The translations under genes and the position numbers were made by a program. Of a stretch of DNA of 26,231 nt, positions 14,825 through 21,793 are shown in pieces; positions within the stretch are counted from its first letter, which is position 1; each line of letters opens with the position of its first letter. This stretch comes from Longilinea sp964536805 (lineage in GTDB: Bacteria > Chloroflexota > Anaerolineae > Anaerolineales > Anaerolineaceae): NCBI GenBank assembly GCA_964536805.1, contig CAZHYQ010000030.1, positions 1-26,231 of the forward strand, in the 5' to 3' direction. Below the pieces are notes generated by a model, which was not told the DNA's origin, did no database searches, and saw nothing but the letters and a program-made list of their open reading frames with translations.

Positions 14825-16075
14825 TTACAACTCCGCCAGCCGCGGGTTGAGAATCTCCGCGAGACTCTCGCCCAGCATGCTGAATGACAGGGTGACCAGG
14901 CTGACCATCAGGCCGGGGAAGGTGATCAACCACCAGGCGCGGCGCAAATAATCCTGACCGCGCGCCAGATCGATACCCCAGTCGGGCGTATCCGGCGGCA
15001 AGCCCAGGCCCAAAAAGCTCAGGCCGGCTTCGGTGAGGATGGCGTCGGCCACATTGACCGAAAAGATGATGACCACCGAGGGAATGACGTTGGGCAGGAT
15101 GTATTTGGAAAGAATCTGCCAGGGCGGCGTGCCCAGGCTGCGGGCGGCCTCGACGTACAGATCGTTCTTGACCGAGAGCGTCTGGCCACGCACAATGCGG
15201 AAATAGGTTGGAACGTACAACACCGCAATGGCCACAATCACGTTGCCCATGCCGGCCCCCAGTACCGCGGCAATGGCAATCGCCAGAATCAGGCCCGGAA
15301 ACGAGTAGAGGCTGTCCATCAGCAGCGTCAACACCCGGTCGAGCGGGCCGCCGACGAAGCCGGAGATCAGTCCAAGCGGCACGCCGATGAGGAAGGCGAT
15401 GATGGCCGAGCTGAGCCCCACAATCAGGGCGATGCGCGTTCCCCAGATGATGCGGCTAAGGATATCCTGGCCAAGCTGGTTGGTGCCCAGCGTAAAGGTG
15501 CGCGTGTTGCCGCTCAGGTCGCCGGCCACTTTTACGCCGGGAAAGTTTGCCAGCAGCGGTTTTAATTCATCCATGCTGGCCACAAAACCGTCGATCTTGC
15601 CGGCCTGCAGGTCGGCCAGACCCAGTTCATTGGTTTCGTAACGGCGCGGGCGCGGCTGGTAGGTGATGCCGCTGTTGGCTGCAATTTCGGCGGCGTTCAA
15701 TTCATCGGTGGTCTTGCGCAGCGCCTGGCTGGCCGGACTGCCAACCACAAACCCGATGTTGTTCTTATTGGTGCCAATTTGCTTGATGGAGGTGACGTCG
15801 CTGCCGGCCGGGACCACCAGCACGTAGCCCAACGGTGTTTCGCCGGGCGCCAGCAAGGCCGGGCCGACTTCGGCGCGCGGGTCGTACGGTGCAAACAGTT
15901 TGGGGGCTATGCCGAGCAGAACGATGAAGGCCAACAGCACGGCGCTGACGGCCACAAACCACCAGTCACCGCCGTACCACTTGCGCGCCAGGAATATTTT
16001 GCGGACAAAACCGACCTTATCCAGGTCGAGCTGCCATTGGGGAACGGCATCGGGAGTGGCTTGTTTTTCATCCAT
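14825..16075 (-). CDS. oppC: Peptide ABC transporter permease OppC with a ~115-residue insert in its first extracytoplasmic loop
   Basis: A 416-residue permease; usual OppC/DppC proteins are about 280-310. It has a first membrane helix at about 38-58, then FAPYDPRAEVGPAL, as in all OppC. Residues ~80-193 are extra, and the canonical loop end GTNQLGQDILSR follows at 197. The rest is ordinary, with the coupling loop EAARSLGTPPWQILSKYILP at 309-328 and five further helices. The extra segment reads like one lobe of a type 2 periplasmic-binding protein: YVLVVPAGSDVTSI, NIGFVVGSPASQAL, then ADLQAGKIDGFVAS. It lies between helix 1 and 2, on the side where substrate-binding proteins dock. The frame is unbroken and the ribosome site GAGGAG is good, so this is not a frameshift artefact. 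Confidence 0.88.
   Translation of the reverse strand: MDEKQATPDAVPQWQLDLDKVGFVRKIFLARKWYGGDWWFVAVSAVLLAFIVLLGIAPKLFAPYDPRAEVGPALLAPGETPLGYVLVVPAGSDVTSIKQIGTNKNNIGFVVGSPASQALRKTTDELNAAEIAANSGITYQPRPRRYETNELGLADLQAGKIDGFVASMDELKPLLANFPGVKVAGDLSGNTRTFTLGTNQLGQDILSRIIWGTRIALIVGLSSAIIAFLIGVPLGLISGFVGGPLDRVLTLLMDSLYSFPGLILAIAIAAVLGAGMGNVIVAIAVLYVPTYFRIVRGQTLSVKNDLYVEAARSLGTPPWQILSKYILPNVIPSVVIIFSVNVADAILTEAGLSFLGLGLPPDTPDWGIDLARGQDYLRRAWWLITFPGLMVSLVTLSFSMLGESLAEILNPRLAEL
15497..15838 (-). other. Region encoding the PBP-lobe-like insert of OppC
   Basis: Codons 80-193 of oppC. The pattern V-P-A-G-S-D-V-x-S-I, I-G-x-x-x-G-S, L-x-D-L-x-A-G-K-I-D resembles the second lobe of SBP_bac_3-type binding proteins. 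No membrane helix is seen in it, so it would project outside the membrane. The domain identity is inferred from motifs; the insertion itself is plain from the length and from the flanking OppC motifs. Confidence 0.65.
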
Positions 16076-16098
16076 GGTGGGGTCTCCTCAATGCCGCT

Positions 16099-17121
16099 TC
16101 AGTAGCGGATGCGCGGGTCGATGAAGGCGTACAGCACGTCCATGAGCAGGCTGATGATCGCCACGAACATGGCAAATACGCCAATGGTGGACTGGACCGC
16201 GGTATAGTCTCGCAGGGCAATGCGTTCCACCAGGTAGCGCCCCATGCCAGGCCAGGAGAAGGTCGTCTCGGTCAGCACGGCGCCCGCCAGGAGCAGGGCG
16301 AATTCCAGCCCAATCAACGTCAGGATGGGAATGAACGTATTGCGCAGGGCGTGCTTGTACACCAGACGGTTCTCAGGGATGCCGCGCGCGCGTCCGGCGG
16401 TGATGAAGTCGGATTGCAGCATCTCAATCATATTGACGCGCGTCAGGCGGATATAGACGCCAGTCAGCGCCAGCCCCAACGTGAGCGACGGCAGCACCAG
16501 GTGGGCAAGCGTCGAACCCAGGGCGGGCCAGTTTTTGGTCAGGATTGAGTCAATGACATAAAAATTGGTGATGGAGTGGAAATTCGCCAGCATCAAGGTA
16601 TCCATGCGCCCGGCCAGCGGCAGGATGGGGAAGCGAACTGAAAAAATGATTTGAAATACCAGCCCCATGAAGAAGATCGGGATTGAATAAATGACGATGC
16701 TGAATAAACGTAGAAAATAATCCACCGGTTTTTTGCGGTGTTTGGCGGCAAAAGCACCGGAGCCGACCCCGAATATTGCCATAAATATGAGTGCTGGAAG
16801 GGACAACTCAATGGTGGCCGGCAGCTTTTCACCCAATTCCTGTTTAATGGGACGCTCGCCCTGGGTCAGAGCGGTGCCAAAATCAAGGGTGACCATTTTC
16901 CACAGAAATTCGCCATATTGAATGTAGAGCGGCCGGTTAAGGCCCAACCGTTCGCGGATCAGGTTGGCCTGGGCTTCGCTGACGCGCGGGCCAAGCTGCG
17001 AACGGATTGGGTCGCCGGGCAGGATGCGCATGATGACGAACACCATCGTAATCAGGATCAGCACCATGGGGATGGTGAGCAGAATACGGGTGATCAGGAA
17101 TTTTCGCAGGGAGGCAGACAT
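16099..17121 (-). CDS. oppB: Peptide ABC transporter permease, OppB/DppB-like
   Basis: A 340-residue membrane protein with the OppB plan: an N-terminal helix (about 12-32), then ILPGDPIRSQLGPRVSEAQ and the GLNRPLYIQY block, FGTALTQGERPI, and five more helices. The cytoplasmic coupling loop is DFITAGRARGIPENRLVYKHALRN, and the protein ends with ALRDYTAVQS ... DVLYAFIDPRIRY, a typical family tail. The ATG at 17121 has GGAG nine bases upstream. It lies 216 bases after the SBP gene and 23 bases before oppC. With OppC it forms the translocation pore. Confidence 0.9.
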   Translation of the reverse strand: MSASLRKFLITRILLTIPMVLILITMVFVIMRILPGDPIRSQLGPRVSEAQANLIRERLGLNRPLYIQYGEFLWKMVTLDFGTALTQGERPIKQELGEKLPATIELSLPALIFMAIFGVGSGAFAAKHRKKPVDYFLRLFSIVIYSIPIFFMGLVFQIIFSVRFPILPLAGRMDTLMLANFHSITNFYVIDSILTKNWPALGSTLAHLVLPSLTLGLALTGVYIRLTRVNMIEMLQSDFITAGRARGIPENRLVYKHALRNTFIPILTLIGLEFALLLAGAVLTETTFSWPGMGRYLVERIALRDYTAVQSTIGVFAMFVAIISLLMDVLYAFIDPRIRY

Positions 17122-17259
17122 GCGGCAGCTCCAAAATACAGGAGATTATCAAACATCATCCTGAGTGCAAATCAATGATCGGAAATTCCTTTGATTTCGA
17201 ACTTCAGGAGGACGGGTCCAGCCGGGAAAGAAATTGTTTCTGGTGCGATTTTCAGTTAA

Positions 17260-17293
17260 GTTTTGGGGGCAAGGTTACCCTCGCCCCCAAAAC
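17260..17293 (-). terminator. Perfect 11-bp hairpin between the SBP and oppB genes
   Basis: Arms GTTTTGGGGGC (17260-17270) and GCCCCCAAAAC (17283-17293) enclose a 12-base loop, 45 bases after the SBP stop. On the minus strand no U-run follows apart from the base of the stem. It may be a partial terminator or an mRNA-stabilising structure that lets the binding protein be made in excess over the membrane parts, as is common in ABC import operons. Confidence 0.5.
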
Positions 17294-17337
17294 AGGGCGT
17301 ATTGCTACGCGGATGGAACAGGGTCAAACGGCAAGGC

Positions 17338-19023
17338 TTACTGGCCGCCGACCATAAAGGTGTGGTTAAACACGATGTAGCGCAGCGCCGGGGCATCGAC
17401 GGTTTCAACCGTGAGGCCAGCCACCGATTGCAGACGGACCGCTTCCACCGGGCCAAGTACGCGCCAGGCGATATCGATCTCGCCCTTTTCAACTGCGTTG
17501 CTCATCGTCGCCGGATCAGCGTAGTAGCGGATGATCACGTTCTTGATGTTGGGCGGGGTGCCCGTGTAATTCGGGTTGGCTTCCAGCACCAGCTGTTCGC
17601 CGGGCTTGTTGGAAACCATGCGGTACGGACCGTTGCCGTCAATCTTGTCCGGGAAAGCGACGATCTTGTCATCCGGGAACATTTTCGGATTGGCCGGGAC
17701 GAACGGAGCGGTGGCAGCCAGCGCCGGGAAGAAGCCGTAGGTACCCTTGAGGGTATAGACCACGGTCTTCGCATCCGGGGCAGTCACATCCTTCACGTAG
17801 AGCTGCACCAGGCCGGAAACCTGACCTTCGAGCGAGAAGCGCTTCCAGGAACGCACATAGTCAGCGGAGGTAATGGGCGTGCCGTCGGCAAACTTGAGGC
17901 CGTCCTTCAGCGTGAAGGTATATTGCAGGCCGTCTGCGCTGACGGTGGGCAGACCAACTGCCGTGCCGCCGACCAGATTGGTGGTGCCGGGTTCATAGGA
18001 TAACAGGGTTTCACCGGTGTTCTTGATGATTTCCCAGTCGTGGGTGGCATAGGCATCCTGCGGATCCAGACTGTTGACCTCATCGGTGGTGCCGATGATG
18101 ATGGTATCCTTGCTGCCGGAAGCCGGGACGGCGTCGGCGGTGAAGTTGAGCGGGTAGTAGTTGAATTCAAAGGCAGCGCCGATCTTGATGCCTTCCACGC
18201 CCTTGCGGTAGGTGATGAATTCAGGCTCCCAGAACAGCGGCAGGGTGGGTACTTCTTCGGCATACAGCACGCCGATCTGCTTGTAGAGCTCGGCGCGCTT
18301 GGCGGGGTCGGAAGCCGCAGCTGCATCATTCAGCAGCTTGTCCATTTCGGGGTTGCAGTAATTGACGCCGTTGTCGGGCGACTGCAGGCAGGAGGCAAAG
18401 GGCGAGAGCCAGGTGTCGGGATCGACAAAATCGGGGAACCAGCCGAGCATGAACACGGGCAGTTTGCCGGCGACAAAGCTGTCGACGTATTCAGCCCAGT
18501 TCTGCGACTTGAGGTCGACCTTGATCAGGCCAGTCTCTTCAAGCTGTTCCTTGATGACCTGCATCACGTCGGCGGTCGTGGTGCCGTAATGCTCAGGCGG
18601 ATACCACAGCTCGAATGAGAAGGGCTTGTCGGCGGTATAGCCCAGGTCGGTCAGGATTTTCTTGGCCAGTTCCAGGTCGCGCGTGCCATACTTATCCAGG
18701 AAAGGCTCGGTGGCGTAGGGATAGCCAGCCGGGACCATGGAATAAGCCGGGGTGTTGCGGCCTTCAAACACGCGGTCCACAATGGCCTCGCGGTCGATGG
18801 CGGCCGCAAAGGCCTGCTTGAGTTCCTTGGTCCACAGGGGATGCGGAGCCTCGGTGGCGGCGGCGGTGGGCGCCACGGTGGGTTCAACGGGAGCCTTGGT
18901 TGGTTCAACCGGGGCTTTCGTTGGTTCGGCGGTGGCGGCGGGCGTCTGCTGGGCGCAAGCGCTCAACAGCATGCTTAAAGCCACAATCGCTGAAATCAAT
19001 AGCAAAAACTTGCGGGATTTCAT
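17338..19023 (-). CDS. Circularly permuted SBP_bac_5 substrate-binding lipoprotein
   Basis: A 561-residue lipoprotein: basic start, hydrophobic core, lipobox LSAC (C23) and a linker with KAPVEPT repeats (about 24-60). After that the family motifs come in swapped order. Residues 61-294 are the canonical C-terminal half, starting HPLWTKELKQAFAAAIDREA, the 'RQA-AIDR' block normally found past mid-protein, and running through LAKKILTDLGY, GWFPDFVDPDTW and NYCNPEMDKLL. Residues 304-561 are the canonical N-terminal half: DTIIIGTTDEVNSLDPQDA (normally right after the linker), LQYTFTLKDGLKFADGTPIT, NGPYRMV, VLEANPNYTG, then ALRYIVFNHTF and the stop. The chain ends where it would normally run into HPLWTKEL. 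AGGAGG precedes the ATG. First gene of the operon; it should deliver substrate to OppB/OppC. Family certain, permutation clear from motif order, substrate unknown. Confidence 0.9.
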   Translation of the reverse strand: MKSRKFLLLISAIVALSMLLSACAQQTPAATAEPTKAPVEPTKAPVEPTVAPTAAATEAPHPLWTKELKQAFAAAIDREAIVDRVFEGRNTPAYSMVPAGYPYATEPFLDKYGTRDLELAKKILTDLGYTADKPFSFELWYPPEHYGTTTADVMQVIKEQLEETGLIKVDLKSQNWAEYVDSFVAGKLPVFMLGWFPDFVDPDTWLSPFASCLQSPDNGVNYCNPEMDKLLNDAAAASDPAKRAELYKQIGVLYAEEVPTLPLFWEPEFITYRKGVEGIKIGAAFEFNYYPLNFTADAVPASGSKDTIIIGTTDEVNSLDPQDAYATHDWEIIKNTGETLLSYEPGTTNLVGGTAVGLPTVSADGLQYTFTLKDGLKFADGTPITSADYVRSWKRFSLEGQVSGLVQLYVKDVTAPDAKTVVYTLKGTYGFFPALAATAPFVPANPKMFPDDKIVAFPDKIDGNGPYRMVSNKPGEQLVLEANPNYTGTPPNIKNVIIRYYADPATMSNAVEKGEIDIAWRVLGPVEAVRLQSVAGLTVETVDAPALRYIVFNHTFMVGGQ

Positions 19024-19093
19024 ACTTCTCCTCCTTTAGGACTTGCACGTTTTGGGTCTTGTTCGGGCAATGAAGTTGGGGTGATATACAAAA

Positions 19094-19117
19094 ATTACCG
19101 GGCGATCCCCCGGTAAT
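19094..19117 (-). promoter_or_regulatory. Hairpin in the 5' leader of the SBP operon
   Basis: The nine-base arms ATTACCGGG / CCCGGTAAT are perfect around a 6-base loop. It lies about 25 bases inside the predicted transcript and about 70 bases before the SBP start, so it could stabilise the leader or serve in control. The leader is about 115 bases, longer than needed for the ribosome site alone. Confidence 0.5.
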
Positions 19118-19145
19118 GGATGCGATCCGCCTATCGCTTGTAAGC

Positions 19146-19173
19146 ATTATACAACTGGAAAGTGCTCTGTCAA
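19146..19173 (-). promoter_or_regulatory. Consensus sigma-70-type promoter of the SBP-oppBCDF operon
   Basis: On the minus strand a perfect TTGACA (19173-19168) and a perfect TATAAT (19151-19146) are separated by 16 bases. It is the best promoter in the window, about 120 bases upstream of the SBP start. Confidence 0.8.
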
Positions 19174-19192
19174 CTGATCAATTGACCAGTTG
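19171..19192. promoter_or_regulatory. 22-bp near-palindromic operator overlapping the SBP promoter -35
   Basis: It is symmetric at 20 of 22 bases: CAACTG-ATCAATTGAC-CAGTTG. Its last bases are the first three of the -35 TTGACA, so a bound regulator would block the promoter. A further CAATTGATCA half-like match lies at 19199-19208. The CTGGTC/GATCAG half sites recall GntR-family operators, but no regulator gene is present in the window. Confidence 0.5.
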
Positions 19193-19464
19193 GAGGTTCA
19201 ATTGATCACTAAATTGATTATTCCACCGCTTTGCACCCATTTTTACTGGATAGCCAAGGAAGAGATTTCCCAATGGATGGTTTTTAAAAGAATGGTGCTC
19301 AAAAATGCCAAGCGGGAAACCCGCAAGTTGAGTCTTCCGCCTGGCAGGCTATTTGCACCTCTAACGAATGGTGCGCCTCGATCTTCGTTCCGGCAGCCCG
19401 GGTTGCGCCGGGAAAAAAGCAACTGTGTGTCGAAGCCCCGGGCTTTCCGCCGAAATGGAACCGA
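19193..19464. other. Divergent intergenic region without a credible gene
   Basis: This is the space between the SBP operon promoter (minus) and the promoter at 19465 (plus). I see only a small GCGGG-AAA-CCCGC hairpin near 19314 and no protein with family features or a ribosome site. Confidence 0.5.
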
Positions 19465-19493
19465 TTGGAGTGCCGGGACGTTAAGGATATAAT
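19465..19493 (+). promoter_or_regulatory. Promoter of the secreted-protein gene
   Basis: TTGGAG (19465-19470), a 17-base spacer and a perfect TATAAT (19488-19493) lie about 60 bases before the start at 19553. Confidence 0.65.
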
Positions 19494-19552
19494 CGATTGG
19501 GTTGACTATATTGTCACTCTACTTTGTGCACAACACTTAAGGGTTGAAATTG

Positions 19553-20698
19553 ATGCATCGACTGCGAACCATTCTGAGCCGGGGGGGCGTACTGTGGGCG
19601 GTGCTGCTGCTGTTGATCCTGTTCACCTGGACAGTCAGCGCGGGAGCTGGCACCACCACCTACCTGCCTTACGTTTCCAAGCAGCCCACGCCGACCCCCA
19701 CCATCACCCCCACGCCGGCGCCGCCGCTGCCCGCCGATTATTCGGTCAGCTATTACGTGCAAACCAACAGCGCCCAGGCGGCCTATGACAAGGGCTGCCA
19801 GTTGGGCGTTACCGACCTGAATCTGAGCGGCGCGCAGGACCGTTTTGTGGTGCTTGACTTCGGCCAACCCTGGTACGATGATTACGGCACCCTGGGCACC
19901 CTGATTTTTCGCATACCGCCGGCCACCAACTTTACCTTCGTTTCCATCAGCACCATTGGCGAACTGGCCAAGGCCTTTGGCAACGGCTACTGGAACTGTA
20001 CCGGCAGCGACAAGGGTTCGCATTTGACCATGGGCATCGGCACCAGCAACTGGCTGGGTACCGATCCGCCGGTGGATATGAAGGACCCCGTCAGGGTATA
20101 TAACCACGGCAAACAATGGGCTCAAATGGTGCTGGATGTGAATAACTGGTTGAACGCCAATGGGCGTGCCAGCCAGGTGTATGCGGCCGGTGCCAATGAT
20201 ATGGAACTCTCCTGGGCAACCTCCTCGCTGACCCGCACCTGGGTGGATGCCTTCAACGATTACGATAACGGCACCGCCGTTTACTACAACTACGGCGCCT
20301 GCGAGGGCTGCCCGCAGAGCTATTACGCCGGCATCAATTCCTGGACCGGCGGGAAGAGCTATACCTGGGATATTGACGACGTCTGGTATATATCCTGGGG
20401 CATCCAGCCAGCCTGGACCGTTCCGGAGATTTATTTGAGCACGGGCGCCAACGCCAGGCAGTGGCAGACCCTCAGCGAGTACGGCGCGCGGCAAAAAGGC
20501 AGCCGCATCGACTACTCGGGCGTCATGACGCAAATGGGCTCCTGCCAGCAGCGCGGCGGCTGCACCTTCGAAACAGGCGACACGGCCAATACCCCGCAGG
20601 AGGGCTGGAGCCAGCTCTGGAATGAGACCTACGACGAACCGCTCACCCGCATGAGCATCCTGCGCTGGATGACGGACATCCGTTATTGGGTGAAGTGA
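19553..20698 (+). CDS. Exported protein of unknown function with Thr/Pro linker
   Basis: A 381-residue protein. Residues 11-30 form a signal peptide or anchor (LWAVLLLLILFTWTVSA). TTYLPYVSKQ follows, then a PTPTPTITPTPAPP linker (about 45-60), then a ~320-residue folded domain. YLPxV motifs of this kind are frequent in extracellular Chloroflexota proteins. The domain contains VVLDFGQPWYDDYGTLGTL, GNGYWNCTGSDKG and TMGIGTSNW and is rich in Trp/Tyr, with a Cys-containing CEGCPQ loop. I do not recognise a family; a carbohydrate-active or surface role is possible but unsupported. I start it at the ATG at 19553, with AAGGG nine bases upstream, rather than the TTG three codons earlier. It has its own promoter. 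Confidence 0.8.
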   Translation: MHRLRTILSRGGVLWAVLLLLILFTWTVSAGAGTTTYLPYVSKQPTPTPTITPTPAPPLPADYSVSYYVQTNSAQAAYDKGCQLGVTDLNLSGAQDRFVVLDFGQPWYDDYGTLGTLIFRIPPATNFTFVSISTIGELAKAFGNGYWNCTGSDKGSHLTMGIGTSNWLGTDPPVDMKDPVRVYNHGKQWAQMVLDVNNWLNANGRASQVYAAGANDMELSWATSSLTRTWVDAFNDYDNGTAVYYNYGACEGCPQSYYAGINSWTGGKSYTWDIDDVWYISWGIQPAWTVPEIYLSTGANARQWQTLSEYGARQKGSRIDYSGVMTQMGSCQQRGGCTFETGDTANTPQEGWSQLWNETYDEPLTRMSILRWMTDIRYWVK

Positions 20699-20776
20699 GT
20701 GGGCAGTAATGTGTCAATGAGGTGATGGGTGATGAGGAAACCGATGCTGGAATAAGCTCAACACTGGTTTACAATT

Positions 20777-20832
20777 CTCAGAACTCAGAACTCAGAACTC
20801 AGAACTCAGAACTCAGAACTCAGAACTCAGAA
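20777..20832 (+). repeat. Tandem heptamer CTCAGAA x 8
   Basis: Eight perfect copies of a 7-base unit (56 bases) lie between the two exported-protein genes. It resembles the short tandemly repeated heptamers (STRR) known from cyanobacteria. It is not coding and is a candidate for copy-number variation. Confidence 0.9.
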
Positions 20833-20890
20833 CGAATACCGGATACCAAATACCGAATCAACCTCTTTCAAATATACGAGTACCTCAACT

Positions 20891-21568
20891 ATGAAACGCT
20901 TCTACTTGATTATTGGAACCCTCGTCGTGGTCGGCCTGCTCTTCCTGGGCGGGCGCGCCATCGCCGGCACCAAAACGCCGCTGCAGCAGCAAATTGAATC
21001 GCTGCAAAACCAGGCCGCTGATGCCGCCAACCCGGATGCACAAGCACTATTACAGCAAAAGGCCGAGCCGCTCAGCGCGGCGCAGGCTGCCCAGGCCACC
21101 GCCCAGGCCAGCGCGCCCGAAAAAACCAGCGGGCTGTGCGGCTTGCGGCCAACGGTTGACCCCAACGCCACCCCCGCGCCGACGGTTGAAATTCCGCGCG
21201 GCATCAGCGACTGGCTGCAGCCGCCCTTCTCGACGCAGGACGTGCTGATCAGCAACCAGTGGAACGACCAGCAAAACGGTGTCTGGCTGACGGCTTATGC
21301 CGGCGCGCTGGGCCAGGACTCGACCCGCGGCGTCATCATCGCCGTGGACAGCACTGGTGCCTACTACCGCTTCGAACTGCCAGCCGGCAGCGGCGCGGCA
21401 ACCTTCACCGCCGTCGACGGCCTGATTGTGACGGCCGAAACCGCCAGCGGCCAGCACTATCAGCTGGATATGGCTGCTCTGACGCTCACCGGACCAGACG
21501 GGAAGACCCTGCCGGGCACGGCCCAGCCTGCTCCCGCGGGGATCGGGGATCCTGGATTGTGTAAGTAG
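20891..21568 (+). CDS. Small exported/membrane-anchored protein of unknown function
   Basis: A 225-residue protein that begins MKRFYLIIGTLVVVGLLFLGGRAIAG (signal peptide or single anchor). It continues with a Gln/Ala-rich helical stretch (about 30-80, likely coiled coil: LQQQIESLQNQAADAANPDA), a PTVDPNATPAPTVEIP linker and a C-terminal domain that looks beta-rich. A Cys-Gly-Leu motif (GLCGL) at about 82 and a terminal GLCK could pair as a disulfide. The family is not recognised. No strong ribosome site precedes the ATG. It lies on the same strand as the other exported protein, but the heptamer array separates them. Envelope location is inferred. Confidence 0.7.
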   Translation: MKRFYLIIGTLVVVGLLFLGGRAIAGTKTPLQQQIESLQNQAADAANPDAQALLQQKAEPLSAAQAAQATAQASAPEKTSGLCGLRPTVDPNATPAPTVEIPRGISDWLQPPFSTQDVLISNQWNDQQNGVWLTAYAGALGQDSTRGVIIAVDSTGAYYRFELPAGSGAATFTAVDGLIVTAETASGQHYQLDMAALTLTGPDGKTLPGTAQPAPAGIGDPGLCK

Positions 21569-21574
21569 GAAATA

Positions 21575-21616
21575 GCGATTAGCTGTTAGCTCTTAGCCGT
21601 TAGCGATTAGTAGTTA
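21575..21616 (+). repeat. Degenerate heptamer array GCNNTTA x 6
   Basis: Six consecutive 7-base units end in TTA and five of them begin GC (GCGATTA, GCTGTTA, GCTCTTA and so on), six bases after the upstream stop. Complementary heptamers (TAACCGC, TAATCGC, CAATCGC) lie at 21794-21814, so the two arrays could pair. Confidence 0.65.
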
Positions 21617-21651
21617 GCTACTTTCCGGTAAATATTATTCGGACACAGTCA

Positions 21652-21704
21652 GTAATGGCGAAAAGCCAGCCGGTTTTGAAAAAAGCGACTGACGTCGCCA
21701 CTAC
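21652..21704. repeat. Relative of the 46-bp GTAG palindrome, copy D
   Basis: The right half (CGACTGACGTCGCCACTAC) closely follows the right half of 2468-2513. The left end, GTAATGGCG, is partly complementary. On the minus strand it begins GTAGTGGCGACG. It lies between convergent genes. Confidence 0.55.
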
Positions 21705-21793
21705 CGATGAGATTGTTTGGGCTGCATATTCTTACAGGGGATGTTCGAACAGGACCGGCAGCCAATAGCCAACCCCCTTCGGGGGCAGGCAGC

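Noticed and set aside
14825..16075. OppC length due to a fused separate gene
   Set aside because: The extra segment lies inside the permease between helix 1 and the GTNQLGQDILSR block, with OppC sequence on both sides, so it is an insertion and not an end fusion.
17263..18003. Plus-strand open frame opposite the SBP gene
   Set aside because: It overlaps a gene with lipobox and family motifs; no ribosome site and no family features.
17338..19023. SBP gene explained as a frameshift or as two fused partial genes
   Set aside because: The frame is continuous, each canonical half is present once, and the ends match the normal internal junction, which fits permutation better than a random fusion. 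A misassembly cannot be fully excluded without reads.
19190..19492. Short plus-strand open frame in the divergent intergenic region
   Set aside because: It spans the operator and the downstream promoter, and its residues look random.
20777..20832. Possible CRISPR array
   Set aside because: The unit is only 7 bases with no spacers; it is a simple tandem repeat.
20722..20997. Short open frame through the heptamer array
   Set aside because: Its middle is a translated CTCAGAA repeat and it overlaps the start of the exported protein gene in another frame.
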